Assembly (NCBI GenBank): GCA_051294375.1
Contig: CM119264.1
Location: 26,975,659-27,039,658 of the forward strand
Direction: 5' to 3'
Origin: Paraspadella gotoi
Lineage: Eukaryota; Chaetognatha
Length of the DNA: 64,000 nucleotides
Positions 1 through 12,590 of the stretch are shown piece after piece. The translations under genes and the position numbers were made by a program. A model generated the notes under the pieces. It made no database searches and was not told where the DNA came from. It saw only the letters and a program-made list of their open reading frames with translations. The stretch's first letter is position 1, and every line of letters starts with the position of its first letter.

Positions 1-218
1 GTTGATTGGTATAAATAATCCGATAAAAAAAATATTTTTAGTGAAAAAGAGTTTGGAACTTTCCTTTATTAAATATTTTTAATATGATATTAGCTGAACA
101 AATTCAGCCTTAAATATCTGTAGGGATAGGAGTCAACCATTTTTAACCTAAATCAAATTAAAATAAATAGGGAAACTAGAGAAAAATAATATTTTAAAAG
201 TAAGGAAAAAGCTGTTGA

Positions 219-259
<41 letters not shown>

Positions 260-858
260 TGATAACTTACTTAAGGTTATTTTTAAAGCTTTTTTACATC
301 TAAGTTTTTTCCTTATGGCATTTCCTGTTGAAGCAGACTCTTACAATTATATTAAAACTAATTTTTTTATTTTTGTCATAGAATTACTTTTTGATTTTAA
401 GATAATTTAAAAAAATTAATTGTTTTTAGTATTTATTATTAAAATGTTATATTTGGCAATAATTAAAATTTTTTTATAAAAAAGTAAAGTAAATTTATTG
501 CTAACCCTTTTGTTTAATTTTATTATGATTTTATTACTTCTATGAAATTGGTACAACCAATATAAAAATTATCCATACATTTAATAAATCTATTACAATC
601 AGAAAAAGAAGTGTTATCAACTCTAACCTTTGAAAATAACTTTTTCCTAATTCCATTTTGAGACTCTGATTTTAAAGTCTTGCTATATTCTACTGCCTAA
701 ACCAATTCTAATTTTTCTTGAACCAATCGATAGCTTTTTACTATACTTTATATATATATTTTTTAAAAATTAAAATAAGTGGTGTATTTAAAGCTAACTA
801 GTGGCTACTTTTTTGCGCCGCAGTGTAATTTCTTTATTTCTAATTTTATGATTTTCAG
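1..858. other. AT-rich non-coding DNA upstream of the first methyltransferase exon
   Basis: Very AT-rich sequence with no reading frame that looks coding. It contains a (TA)n run at 222-260. No earlier exons of the methyltransferase that ends at 1247 can be recognised here, so they either lie outside the window or are missing. The 3' end supplies the splice acceptor (TTTTCAG, ending at 858). Confidence 0.6.
222..260. repeat. (TA)n microsatellite
   Basis: Nearly pure alternating T and A over about 39 bp, inside AT-rich DNA. Confidence 0.9.
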
Positions 859-1247
859 CCGGCATCGGAATGCTCCCAAAATGGGAAGAATATCTACCGC
901 CAGGAGGATTTAGCGAAGCCCTCTTTCCCGGACAAGCGGCATATCAGTCTTGGGGCATCCCTGATCCCTCCAAAGGATTTGCTCAACTGGCCATTGATGC
1001 CGGTTTTAAAGTACACTTCGTTGTCAACGATGTCTTTAGCCACGTCTATCAAGATGAGGAAGAGTTGGACCAAACTTTTAAGTTGTTGACATCGAGTTTG
1101 ATAAGAAAAATTCCTGAAGAGAAAATTAATGAATTTGTTAAAGATTTTGTGAGAGAATTTGAGAGAGTTTGTCCTCGGGATGAAAATGATGGAGGGAAGT
1201 TAAAGTTGAACATGGGAGTGATCGTCATTGTGGGTCAAAAGCTTTGA
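859..1247 (+). CDS. SAM-dependent methyltransferase copy A, terminal exon only
   Basis: This is the last exon of a class I SAM-dependent methyltransferase gene. It starts after a TTTTCAG acceptor, in phase 2 (two bases complete a codon), and runs in frame to TGA at 1245-1247, giving about 128 residues. It matches the last exon of copy B (3748-4139) with the same splice phase and shared blocks such as YLPPGG, GQAAY, PDP-KGFA-LA, NDVF, SSL--KIP and the C-terminal MGVIVIVGQK, at very roughly 55-60% residue identity. It therefore represents a diverged paralogue and not a recent duplicate. The exon is fully open and the C-terminus is conserved, which suggests purifying selection at least until recently. 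The SAM-binding motif I would lie on upstream exons, which are not visible in the window. It could be an orphan exon. The substrate is unknown; similarity to juvenile-hormone-acid or trans-aconitate type methyltransferases is only an impression. Confidence 0.7.
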
Positions 1248-2654
1248 TGTTACCTCAACATTTAACATTTATTCACTTTTTTCTCCTTTGTAAATCATTT
1301 ACCCACTGAAATTGTACAGTTTTTCTTTCCTTTTTTTAAATTTTTCTTCCATTTATTTAACTTTTTCCTTACTGGGAGGATTTGTTTCTTACTTTCTCTA
1401 TTATGAGCATTTTCCCTTTACTTTCTATAGAAAATTGCTTTTCTGTCTGCACCGACTAAATCTTCACTTGCATTGCTTTATACAAAATAACAAATTTTAC
1501 TTGTTTTAATCTTAATAAACCAGATGGCTGTACAAACAAAATAGTATTTTTAAAAACAATGGTAATAAAATTTAGTTTAAGTATATCTTATTTTCTACTA
1601 AAGGGCTCTACAAAAAAGAAGCTTTTTGTAAGATAAAGAAACATTCAAAATAAACTTTATCTGCACCCACTAGATCCTTACTTGCACCTGATCTTTAACA
1701 AAATAAAAAAATTTTGTTAACTTTTTTTTAAATTCTTTAAAAAAATTGTTTTTAAATTTTTATAAGAATTTTTTTATTCAATCTTATTTAATTCCATTTT
1801 CTATTATATGTATTGATCTAAGCATTTTAATCATATATAATATATCAAAACAAAAATAATATTATTTTAATTTATAAAATATTTTTGCAAGTAGCAAAAT
1901 GTTATTAATAGGGACTAACTCTGGAGATAATATAAAATTTCGATTATTAGCAAAGTTTTTTTAGTTGTTTTGACTAAATATTTAAGTAATCATTTAAAAA
2001 AAAATTATATTATACGTCTTGATTAATACATTAAATATTATTTGTATTTTTTTATATTATAAAAATTTTTTTTTTAAATGTGAAATTTTTTTGATGGAGT
2101 CTGATAGAGCATAAAAAGTTAGACAAGAAATATAATTACAGCTTTTAAAAATTCTTATGTTTTTAAAGTGAAAATATAAAAAACTGTTAAATTCATTGAA
2201 AGATGATAACAATTTTTTATGGTTTTTATTATTTTTGACTCACTTATCATAAAAATATTTTTTTAAAAACTATACGTCTTAAAATTTAAAAATTATCCAA
2301 AAAAAATTTGGGTTTTATTATCTATAAATATTAAAAAATTAATTATTTGGGTATAGAGCCAGTTTTGTACATTGAATGTATACTTAAAAATGTATAAATT
2401 TTTGTTTGAGCATGTAATCATTTTAAATTTTGGACTCGCCCCATTGAATGGGACTACCCTTATTATTAGTGCCGCAGTAACAGTTCAGTTTAAGCCCTTG
2501 AAAGTGATTAACATGTATTGGCGCAGCCACTGGTTTTCTATATTCTGTGGGAAAATAAAATATATATATAATTATATATATAAAAGTTAAACTGCTTTTA
2601 AATTAATATTTTTTCTTGGATTTTTAGTTGGTACTTTATCGCTTTACGGTTAAA
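1248..2654. other. AT-rich intergenic DNA between methyltransferase copies
   Basis: Strongly AT-rich, with many poly-T and poly-A runs and only short stop-ridden frames. No gene, RNA or repeat family recognised. A TTTTTAG acceptor-like site at about 2621-2627 precedes the start codon chosen for copy B and may end an intron in its 5' UTR. Confidence 0.55.
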
Positions 2655-4139
2655 ATGTCATTAGAAATGTTGCCCGATGTTTCCCGTGTCCCTTTGGAGA
2701 GGGAGTTTTCGACGAGAGCTTGGAAGATGATTTCTCCTTCGCTACAAAATTCGATGAAGAAGCCTTTTGAGCGCGTGATTGACTTTGGTTGTGGCACAGG
2801 AGAAACGACCTATGTACTCGCTGAATGGATTCGAGAGCTTAATCATAAATGTGGGCTAGAACGGTGAGCTCAAACCAAAAGAAATTTGTCTTAGCAGATT
2901 TTAAAACAAAATGCTTTTCCATCGTGTAGCCTTATTTTTAAAAATTGTCATCATGGCATCCGTCGAAAATGTATTTTATATTAGCAGATTTTGTGATGGC
3001 TATGCTTAATGTCTTTTTAATTTCCAGTGCAAAAACTATCTGATTACTGGCTTTGATATTTCCCTGGTAAAAACTTTATTTTTGCCAAAATATTTTACGG
3101 TTCATCGACAAAAAGTTTCGGAAGTTCGAATTTGAATTTCAAAACTTTTGCGACATTGCTGTGATCGATCGACTCTGGATCCCAAAGTGCGAATCAGCCT
3201 GATGGACTTCGGCTGACAGTTTTCTTGGCCGTTATTGGGTGTAGATCAGAACACGAGTTTTTGAGAATAGGAAATTATCATTACTGTTTTTAAAACCCGG
3301 TGGCATATTGTTGGCATTTATTGTCAACGGCGGATTTGCTGGTGTTCAGGGAATGGTATGTTCAAAATAAAGCTTTTGTCACATAATGCGTAAAATCTAA
3401 TAAAAACGTATTTTGATTCTTTAAAAACTAGCAAATAACGAAGTTGAAAGAAAAATCCTACCTTGAAAATGGTTCCTCAAACATTACGGCCCCAGTGACA
3501 CTTTGGGTCACGCAGCAGGATTTAACAATAAAATTTCATTTTTTTGGTAACAAAAAGGCAAATTAACAAATTTTATTTGTAAATTTTTGAATAGTATTCT
3601 GTAAAACCATTAAATAATTACCTCATAAACCAATTAATCAATAATTAAACAAATAAACGTTAATTTCTTTCTTTATTTCCATTAGAACTTATAATGTTTT
3701 TTGAGCTTGTATTGTTAAGTAACTTGATGAAAGCTCTTCTATTTCAGTCAGTATCGGAATTGTCTCCAAATGGAGCTCCTACCTTCCGCCCGGTGGCATG
3801 AGTCAAGATCTATTCAAAGGCCAGGCGGCCTATCACCCTTGGGGTCTTCCAGATCCCGCAAAGGGTTTCGCCGAGTTGGCCGTCAACGCCGGGTTCCGTG
3901 TCCTCGACGCCCGTAACGACGTCTTTGTTAGAGTCTACGAAAACGAGGCAGAGATGGCGCGAACTGTCAAATTGTTGGCATCGAGTTTAAAGAAGAAAAT
4001 TCCTGACGAAAAGTTGGACGAATTCGCTTCTGATTTTGTGAATGAATTTAAGAGACTCGATCTTTGTGAAGAAATTGAGGGAGAAAAGAAATTAAAAGTT
4101 GACATGGGAGTCATCGTCATTGTGGGTCAGAAAGTTTGA
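2655..4139 (+). pseudogene. SAM-dependent methyltransferase copy B, four-part gene with frame breaks
   Basis: Class I SAM-dependent methyltransferase. Exon 1 (2655-2863) starts at ATG 2655, a start also kept in copy C, and holds the SAM-binding motif I, VIDFGCGTG (residues 41-49), before a GTGAGC donor. A following exon starts after TTTCCAG at 3029 and encodes CKNYLITGFDIS, the second SAM-binding strand. A region to about 3357 ends with the LKPGG-type strand and a GTATGT donor, but in between no single frame stays open. The last exon is 3748-4139, stop TGA. Frame breaks: exon 1 ends in phase 2, whereas the next exon needs phase 0. Copy C has one more base at this point (GAAATG against GAACG), so copy B probably carries a one-base deletion. 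Either this is a recent pseudogene or the draft sequence has indel errors. The last exon is clean, which leaves a functional gene with sequencing errors possible. Substrate unknown. Confidence 0.6.
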
Positions 4140-4720
4140 TTTGGGAGTCATTGTGGGTCCATAAGTTCGGTACAAAAGTGTATAATTTTTGCGAATGATA
4201 ATTTTAAATGTTTAATGTTTATTTATGTGGTTTTTTTGTTATTATTATTTTGTTTTGCTTTTATTGGGAAAGGGGTGAATGATTTGTTTAAAATAGAAAT
4301 TTTGTATTGTATTGTAACTCCTGAGCTTAATGCTGGTTATCTTCTTTAGCTCAGTTCACAACGATTAAGAATTAAATTTTAAAAGAAGTAAGTTTAAACT
4401 CAACTAGAACTAAAAATAGACTTAACTTATTTCTTCTCTCTCCCTTCCTTCTCTAAATTCCTTTCTCTCCCTTCCTTCCTTTCCTTTCCTTCCTTTCCCT
4501 TCTTTCCTTCTTTCCCCTCTCCCTTCTCTCTCCTTCCCATTCCCTTCCTCGTTTCCCTTCGAAAAATTTTCAACCAAATTTACGATTTGTTTTTTTTTTT
4601 TCAACTCGAAAAAAAAAAAATCTCCCTTTTTTTTTCTTTCCTTTTTTTTTCGGTCGCCGAATCACAACAACTCATCAAACGAGGGAAACACCTTATTATT
4701 ATTTTCGACGCTTTTATCGG
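4140..4720. other. Non-coding DNA with CT-rich low-complexity tract
   Basis: 3' flank of methyltransferase copy B, followed at about 4432-4560 by a CT-rich tract of CCTTCC/TTTCC words and then poly-T and poly-A runs. No gene recognised. Confidence 0.6.
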
Positions 4721-4721
4721 C

Positions 4722-5155
4722 GCCGATTGTTGTCCGCGTCGGCGTTGGCATCGGCGTCGGCGGCGTCATGGTCGTTTTCGTCGTTAAAGTCCGTCGTCAT
4801 CTGTCGTCGTTCATCGTCGTCGTCAATCGTTGGTGTCGCCGTCGTCATCATTCGTCATATGACCTTGGTCATCGTCATGGTCGTCGTCGTCGTTCATTTG
4901 TCGTCACTGGTCGTCCATCGTCCATGGTCCGTCGTGTCATCGTGTCCGTCGTCTTTGTCATGGTCATTGTTGTCGAAATCATCGCTATCCTCGTCGTTGT
5001 AGATATGGTCGTCGACAGCGTTATGTCATTAAAACATTATCGTCGTAGTCATCATCATCGNNNNNNNNNNCGTCGTCATCGTCTTCGTCATATTTATCGT
5101 CGTCGTCGTCATCATCCTCTTGGCGGTTCTCCTCTCAATTCGACTCAGCGCCTCC
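4722..5155. repeat. Degenerate CGT/GTC trinucleotide tract
   Basis: Over 400 bp of imperfect GTC/CGT repeats, broken by a 10-N gap at 5061-5070. It leaves long Arg/His- or Ser/Val-rich frames open on both strands because the repeat lacks stop codons in those frames; these are not believed to be genes. Confidence 0.8.
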
Positions 5156-5454
5156 ATTGTGATCGAGATTACATTCAGTCTTGATATTTTTATTCCCGAC
5201 CGATAAGATTTAATGTGTTTATTTTTTTTCACGATGTATATATTTCCGCTGTGATTCAATACATTTAACCCGATTCTTCCAAGAAAAAAAATTTTCCCTT
5301 TTTTTATTCATTCATTTGTACGGAGCATTAGTTTTACAATGGATTTGCAATTGATTTGCGATATATTTATTTATTTATATATATTTGTGTTGATGCACTG
5401 GATTCGCTACACTGTAGCGGTAGTATTTCATACCCTGCTACTCGTCCGAGAATC

Positions 5455-5615
5455 AGCAGCACCTATGGCGCCGGAGGTAGCACGAGCTCCTCCCAACCCA
5501 AAGGACTCGGGTTCGCGCCCTGCTGATTCACACAAGTAAAAGCGGGACGGGGCGTCTAATCCACCTGTAGTGTCGGACTACAGCCCGATCCGAAGTTCGG
5601 GACCTTGTGTGCACC
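5455..5615 (+). mobile_element. tRNA-derived SINE, copy 1
   Basis: About 160 bp sharing long blocks with the reverse complement of 34,117-34,270: CTCCCAACCCAAAGG, then CGGGTTC, GGGACGGGGC, CCTGTA, and GCCCGAT-CGAAG-TCGGG. The 5' half looks like a tRNA promoter: an A-box-like TGGCGCCGGAGG and a B-box-like GGGTTCGCGCCC about 35 bp later. The two copies have unrelated flanks, as expected for retroposed elements. The family is not one I can name. No clear poly-A or simple-repeat tail or target-site duplication is obvious. Confidence 0.7.
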
Positions 5616-5827
5616 GGACGGTTAACTGCTCGCGGCATCGTCTTCCACAACACGTCTAATTTTCCCATTGCATTGCATTCTTTTTATGATTCCTTTCTAA
5701 TTCTATGCATTTTTAATTATTTTTAACTTTCTTACCCAATCGACTTTCCCTATTTGTTCACTGACGGCCTAACTCTTCTTTCTCTCCTCCTTTCGGTTTG
5801 ATTCAATAACCGAAACAGCCCCCCCCC

Positions 5828-6900
5828 NNNNNNNNNNNNNNNNNNNNNNNNNNNNNNNNNNNNNNNNNNNNNNNNNNNNNNNNNNNNNNNNNTTTTCCTC
5901 TCTCCCATTGCTTTGATCTCTCTCACTCTATTCGTTGTTTTTTTTTGTTTCTTTTGTTTTTGTTTTGGTTTTCGTCGCCGACCGGCGGCGAAGGGTGAAA
6001 ATAGAAAGAGTAAATATTTTCTCGTCGTCGTCGTNNNNNNNNNNNNNNNNNNNNNNNNNNNNNNNNNNNNNNNNNNNNNNNNNNNNNNNNNNNNNNNNNN
6101 NNNNNNNNNNNNNNNNNNNNNNNNNNNNNNNNNNNNNNNNNNNNNNNNNNNNNNNNNNNNNNNNNNNNNNNNNNNNNNNNNNNNNNNNNNNNNNNNNNNN
6201 NNNNNNNNNNNNNNNNNNNNNNNNNNNNNNNNNNNNNNNNNNNNNNNNNNNNNNNNNNNNNNNNNNNNNNNNNNNNNNNNNNNNNNNNNNNNNNNNNNNN
6301 NNNNNNNNNNNNNNNNNNNNNNNNNNNNNNNNNNNNNNNNNNNNNNNNNNNNNNCCCCGTCCTTTTTGTTTTGTTAGTCTTTTCTTTTTATTCTGAGTTT
6401 TTTTCTTATTTTTTTTCTTCTTGAGAATTCTCGACCATGTCAATTGCCATGGAACGTTCTGTATAAAGCCTGTCGCCACAACCTCCTGTAACTGGAATCC
6501 GTAATTAACAATTGACTGAAAAATTGACTAAAAAATTAATCTGTAGACATCGTTGCATTTAAAAATCAAATTTTATAATTCGACTCTAGAAAAGCAACGG
6601 AGAAAGAGGGGTAAGTGAAAAGAAAAGTGTGAGTGTTTGGTAAGGCTTTTTGCTTCATCCTGTTCTGGCTGCTTCGAAAGACTATTAAAATAAATCGCCT
6701 CTCTCTGCTCTCCACAAATGAAGAGAGTGANNNNNNNNNNNNNNNNNNNNNNNNNNNNNNNNNNNNNNNNNNNNNNNNNNNNNNNNNNNNNNNNNNNNNN
6801 NNNNNNNNNNNNNNNNNNNNNNNNNNNNNNNNNNNNNNNNNNNNNNNNNNNNNNNNNNNNNNNNNNNNNNNNNNNNNNNNNNNNNNNNNNNNNNNNNNNN
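5828..6900. other. Three assembly gaps and intervening low-complexity DNA
   Basis: Runs of N at 5828-5892 (65), 6035-6354 (320) and 6731-6900 (170). The DNA between them is T-rich or contains short GTC repeats. Long apparent reading frames here only pass through N and are not genes. Confidence 0.95.
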
Positions 6901-7656
<756 letters not shown>

Positions 7657-7820
7657 AAAGAGGAAGAAATCACTGGAGCTTCGAGATAAGAACACGAGAT
7701 AAAGTGAAGTGACTGCAACTTTGAGATTTTTTCGGAGGAGGAGGAAGAGGAGGAGGAAGGCAAATAGAGGCGGAGGAGGAGGAGGAGGGATGAAAAGATA
7801 GAATTCCGAGGAAGAAAAAA

Positions 7821-8060
7821 NNNNNNNNNNNNNNNNNNNNNNNNNATCTCTTTCTCCTCTATCTCTTCTCTCTCTCTCTCTCTCATTCTGTCTCGTCTCT
7901 CATCTCTCCTCTCTTCTCGTCTCTTCTCTCTCTTTCTTTCTTTACTCTATCTCTCTTCTCTCTCCTATCTTCTCTCTCTCTCTCTTCTTTCCTTTCTTTC
8001 TTCCTTCCCTTTTCTCTCCCTCTCTCTCTCTCTCCCTCTCTCTCACTCTCCTCATCTCTA
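7821..8060. repeat. 25-N gap followed by CT-rich low-complexity tract
   Basis: A gap of exactly 25 N at 7821-7845, then over 200 bp of CT-rich sequence with TCTC and TTTC words. Unlike three other 25-N gaps in the window, no inverted copy of one flank is visible on the other side. Confidence 0.85.
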
Positions 8061-8159
8061 TCCTCGCCCCCATCGGTTTGTGCGTTTTGGCACTTTTTTT
8101 TTCCGTTTCTCATTCCCAATCTATTTCCTCAATCCTCTTCATTTTTCTTCCTCCGATTC

Positions 8160-9015
8160 TATCTTTTCAATCCCTCCTCCTCTATCACGTAGCACGCGCC
8201 GGAACTACCCCACGCACTCTCCCGCAGAAAATGAGGTAGCGAGCGACGAACACGCCATATGATGACACTAGGTTCAGCTACGGCTCTATCCACTCGACAG
8301 CAACAGATACGCAAACACTAGATGTTGTGCTCACTTATAGATCTGTCACTAGAGTTGCAAACGCCACAGTATAGAATATTCTCTGATCTTTTGCCCGAGT
8401 TTATTGTTCCGAGATCGTGTTCAGATCTTTTCAGTACATATGTATATCTTGTACAGACTACATGCAGCGAGAGTGCATGCATCTATTCGCAGCCTCTGCC
8501 TCCATCCGGACTCGAGAGTGAGCGCGCAGTCTGCCTACCGCAATGTCCCTCCGTGCCATGGCAGCGACGCCTTTTACCAATCAGCATTCCTCGAGCTTAT
8601 CGAACTCACTGTCTATCATAGGATCTGGGCCTTGACTATATTTTCGAACACCTACCTAATATTCTAGGACGCTTACCCACATACTAATCCCTTTCATTTT
8701 AAGCGATCATGATTAATCTGTACCAGTCCTGCATCTAACTGCGCGTTCCACTTACTTTACATATTGCCAACCACCCCTCACCTCTCTCTCCCTTCTAGTC
8801 TGCGTTGGCTGCCTGCTCAATCCCATGTCCAGCGACGCGCCTTAAGCCCCCTAGCCTCCCTGCCCCATGCGGGAGACTTCATCATTCATTTACTTAAGAG
8901 AAACGTCGCCCTAGGCGATCCCAGTTCTGTATCTTACTTACTATATATTATCCTCGACGCGCACATTTCTCATCTCCACGCTTTCTACGTGCTCACTTGG
9001 AGAGGCAGACATTGA
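8160..9015. other. Complex sequence of different base composition, unassigned
   Basis: This stretch lacks the homopolymers and dinucleotide runs of its surroundings, is less AT-rich, and leaves frames of 60-99 codons open on the plus strand. No known domain, reverse transcriptase motif or terminal repeat is visible. It may be a decayed transposable element, but this is only a guess. Confidence 0.3.
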
Positions 9016-9839
9016 GATATAGATAGTCATAGAAGCAGTACCGTGAGCGAGCAGAGATACACAAGAGACGAGTGAGGGAGACGAGAGAGAGAGAGAAGAA
9101 GAGACGAGAAGAGTAGATGTAGCACGAGAAGAGAGAAACGATGTAGTAGTGCAAGAGAGAGAGAGTCAAAGTTGATATGAACAGCCTCGGTAGAATCGAT
9201 AGCTTTTCTTTCTTCACATCAGTTTGGATTCCCACCACCTCTCCTTTTGAACTGACATACGATTTAGTACATAAAGGCAGAAAATTGAAAGACAGTTTAA
9301 ATTAAAATAAATAATCTAGGAACTACGATTCTGAAAAGAAACCCATTTCTCTCTCCTAGTGATTTACTCACTTTTCCCTCTCCTCCCTCGTATTACACTG
9401 GTGCAGGAAAAGTTTCCAAAATTGTACTGTTTTCTGAATCTCTCCATTTCACATCTTCCTTCATCCTCAGACCTATCGCATTTCTCTAGCCATGAATGAA
9501 CTGCAGTTATACTCACAAAATTCGTTATAAAGATGCACATTGGTCCAATAAACAATTCAAATTCTACCTGTAGGGTCCTTAGACAATCATATTACATATT
9601 GCTTAACAAGAATTATGTCCGAATCCATTCAAATCTATTTATTGAATACTAATCATAGTAGTATTCAATATAACCTAATCAAACTCGCTATGGCAACATA
9701 CTCTTTTTGTTTAAAATATTTGTAAAAGCGATCGACTTTTTCTCCCTCTCTTCTCACATAAATATTTTTTTAAAAAATTTTCGAGAAAATTTAAATGCAC
9801 ACACAATAAAAAGAATCAAAAACAATGAATGATGATGAA
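9016..9839. other. GA-rich then AT-rich non-coding DNA
   Basis: An imperfect GA-rich tract at about 9060-9165 grades into AT-rich DNA. No gene seen. Confidence 0.5.
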
Positions 9840-10290
9840 TGATAAATGGTGAATGAAAAGACGGGGATGGTCGCCGTGCCAACTGAACAGAACGGCAAGC
9901 TTTCAAACTTTTTCGTCGAGGCAAACAAGGCGTCAGAATTCGACACTTCGACTGTCTTCTACTGCTGCGCCGGCTGCTCTGTTCTGAATAGCTATGCCAG
10001 TTTCTGGCCGCCAGCGCGCGGCGTTTCCCGAGACGGAAAAAAGGCTCCCAGCGCCATCGACGGAGAATCGACCCAGAGGACGAGAACTAAATGACGGACA
10101 ATGGCAAGTAGGCGGTTGTCTCTGAGCGCGCGGCGCCGGCTGAGAGACGGCACGCAGGTCCAACAGCGCGGGACAGACGGGGCGCGCGTTAGACGCCGCC
10201 GCACGCCGCCGCCGCAGCCCGCCGTGCCGACACCGACAGTGCGCGGAGGTTTGAATGATTGATTCGACAAAATGGCGCGACGACACCGAA
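9840..10290. promoter_or_regulatory. CpG-rich island-like segment with open frames on both strands
   Basis: A sharp rise in GC and CpG content, peaking at 10,110-10,250 with many GCGC and CCGCC words, in otherwise AT-rich DNA. A plus-strand frame starts at ATG 9846 and runs 82 codons; on the minus strand a frame of 117 codons covers 9933-10,286. Neither shows a recognisable domain, and both may be by-products of few stop codons in GC-rich DNA. It could be a promoter with a first exon. Confidence 0.3.
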
Positions 10291-10299
10291 AGGCAAATG

Positions 10300-11968
10300 G
10301 CGGAGGCGGCAGGGATAATGGGAGAAGGGGAGGGTCAGAGGTGGGGATAATTGTCGGGAGTAAAAGAATTAAAGGGGGTACGAGAGATCGGCCTGGAGGA
10401 AAGGAAATGCAAGGGGAGAGAGTGCGCGGAATATAAAAAGTACCCCCTCGAAAAAAAATGTGTTTAAAATGTGAAGAGCAACGGAATATTTTTGGTAAAA
10501 ACGCGCGGAAGCCGTAAACAACTTCCCGAAGGGTTGACCGAGTCCTTTCTTCGTTGAGAGACGCGTGTTTTTCTTCGGAGAAGGTAGGGCGGGAAATTTA
10601 AAAGTGGGTCATGATTGTGAAAGAACTTTACAACGAAATATTCATCCGAGTATTCATCCTTAAAATATTGACAGCAAAGCATCGAGATTAAATAGTAGTT
10701 TTTATCAGTCCTATCAGACACGAGAATTTAACCATCGCCTATCTCCCCTCCTTTAAACTACTTTTATTAACGATTAATATCGTTTTATCGTCTTTTTAGA
10801 TTTCCTTAATTTATCCCTTTCCTCTCATGCCATGCATGCGCTCGACCCCCTCTGGCTTTGAGGTTTTATCTTCTGCTATCAATGCGACGCAGTCAAAGCC
10901 AAATTTAATTTCACAACGGTTAATCCCTGAATACCGATACCATTCATATTGACCAAACAAATAATCTTTTGATTAAATATTGGATTATACTTTCAATATT
11001 TAGCGACTTTAAATTTAGTCGGGCAAGAGCAGAGGTCACGCGTAGAGCAAGGAGGACCGGTAGAGGTCGCCTTTGTTTTCGGTGCCCAGGCGTTTATATT
11101 TTCATTAGTTGCTCCGCGTTTGCCTTCTTTCCCAAGTTCGCGAACTTACCGTTGGTTTCGGAAGATGGTCGATTAAATCGCCGGATTGACTTTTGAAAAA
11201 ATTTGCCAAATTACTCGTTTCACTATTTTTACCTATTTTTATATTTTATGAAGGATTTAGTAATTTAATCCTATATTATTTTAAACAATATATGTTTGCT
11301 TTCTTTCTTAAAATTACTTAAATTTGTGTTTAGCGACCCGAGGTCTCGGTCGATGCACGCTAAAAAAACGAACCCGGCGCACGATGCTTCGGTCGTCCAA
11401 GTCCACTTGCTTCAACTTGCTTGAGGCGGATCGACGACGCAAATAGTTTTTTTTGTTTTTTCTTTGAAAGTTTAATAAAGAGTTTTAAAAGGGCTCTACT
11501 TTAATTAATGATCAGAAGAATATAGATTATTCCAAACAAACAAACCAAACAGTAAATTCACCAAAAATCATTATATTAAACAAGTAAACGAGAACGACGT
11601 AAGGCAGCGAATGATGAAATGATCCCTAACGATAAGTACTTGTGACGAAGTGTCAAAGTCCCAAACTCGATCTCTCAGCGATTCACGAATTCACGAAGAC
11701 TTCGGTTCTTAAACACTTGGCCAGACGATTCAATTTTTTTAAAACTCTTAAATTACGTACCCAAGTCGAGATTTCTTCGTCATTATCAACTATGCGGCAT
11801 TTTGACGAATACCAATCCAGTCTATATATCTGAGACGCCCCGAATATTGTCCTCTAAAACAGGTTTAGTGCTGAGTCCTGCAAAACGCGTTTTTCTCTCG
11901 GATCTCTCAGTTGGCTCTTTTTCGCTTTTTCTTCGGTATTTCTTTCATTTTACGTTTCGGGTCCAAAA
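10300..11968. other. Intergenic DNA, no gene recognised
   Basis: Mixed AT-rich sequence with short CpG-rich patches (11,010-11,100 and 11,330-11,440). No exon structure that I can support. Confidence 0.45.
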
Positions 11969-12200
11969 ATGTCATCAAGAAATGGTCTCGCCCGATGTTT
12001 CCCCCAGCGTCCTGCTTTGGAGAGGATGTTTTCGAACGAGAGCTTGAAAGATGATGTCGTCGGTCCGCTAGAAAATTCGATGCAATGAAGCAATTTTGCA
12101 GCGTGATTGACTTTGGTGTGGCCGCGACGGCAGGAGAAACGACCTATAAACTCGCTGGATTGATTCGGCAGATCTTAATCACAAACGTGGGCTAGAAATG
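11969..12200 (+). pseudogene. SAM-dependent methyltransferase copy C, decayed first exon
   Basis: Clear nucleotide similarity to exon 1 of copy B: ATGTCAT at the start, CCCGATGTTTCCC, TTTTCGA-CGAGAGCTTG, AAAATTCGATG, GTGATTGACTTTGG, AGGAGAAACGACCTAT and GGGCTAGAA-TGGTGAGCTCAAA, so the similarity runs through the splice donor into the intron. Several indels break the frame (for example, an insertion in the motif I region, where copy B reads GGTTGTGGCACAGG). The exon measures 232 nt against 209 nt in copy B. Similarity stops at a GA-rich tract at about 12,220 and no later exons are found. Because even the intron start is conserved, this duplicate is younger than the split between copies A and B. 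It cannot make a methyltransferase. Confidence 0.75.
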
Positions 12201-12265
12201 GTGAGCTCAAAACAAATAAGAGAGAGAGAAAGAGTGAGATAGAGAGAGAGCGGGATACCCCGTTA

Positions 12266-12590
12266 TCAAACGGAATGACAAATGAAGAGAAAGCACATTT
12301 GGGCACTTAAATGGTGAGCGGCAGAGACGCCTCCGCCGGAAGAGACCGTTGGGGAAGATGTGTTTGTTGGTGGAAGATCTCCATTGCGGTTGATTGAGTT
12401 GATGGAGATGTTGATGGAATTGTTTGTGCTGTTGGGTTTAGAGGCATTCGAGAAATTGGCGATATAAATAGAAACAAACCCAAGATAGAAGATGGGAGAA
12501 AATAAATCAGTAATTATATTACTAAAATTACATAAGACGATTTTGATCTCAGCGGCGAGGAAAATCGGAAAAAAAAATATTTAAAAAAAG
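12266..12590. other. Candidate coding island, strand uncertain
   Basis: On the minus strand a frame of about 107 codons stays open from ~12,590 to a TGA at 12,266-12,268; it reads as a hydrophobic segment followed by an Asn/Ser-rich and Gly/Ser-rich part. On the plus strand 12,318-12,467 is open for 49 codons to TAA, reading as an acidic proline-containing stretch followed by a Leu/Met/Glu-rich helix. Neither frame has an obvious start codon in context or a strong splice site, and at most one can be real. No family recognised. Confidence 0.25.

Noticed and set aside
4727-5184. Arg/His-rich and Ser/Val-rich frames
   Set aside because: By-products of a degenerate GTC repeat, open on both strands.
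5913-6479. Frames of 150 or more codons across N gaps, also at 6633-7052, 14,835-15,203 and 23,700-24,848
   Set aside because: Most of the length is unknown sequence; the visible parts are low-complexity.
8764-9015. Possible non-LTR retrotransposon fragment
   Set aside because: No reverse transcriptase, endonuclease or zinc-knuckle motif could be seen, and no repeat copy exists in the window; kept only as unassigned complex DNA.
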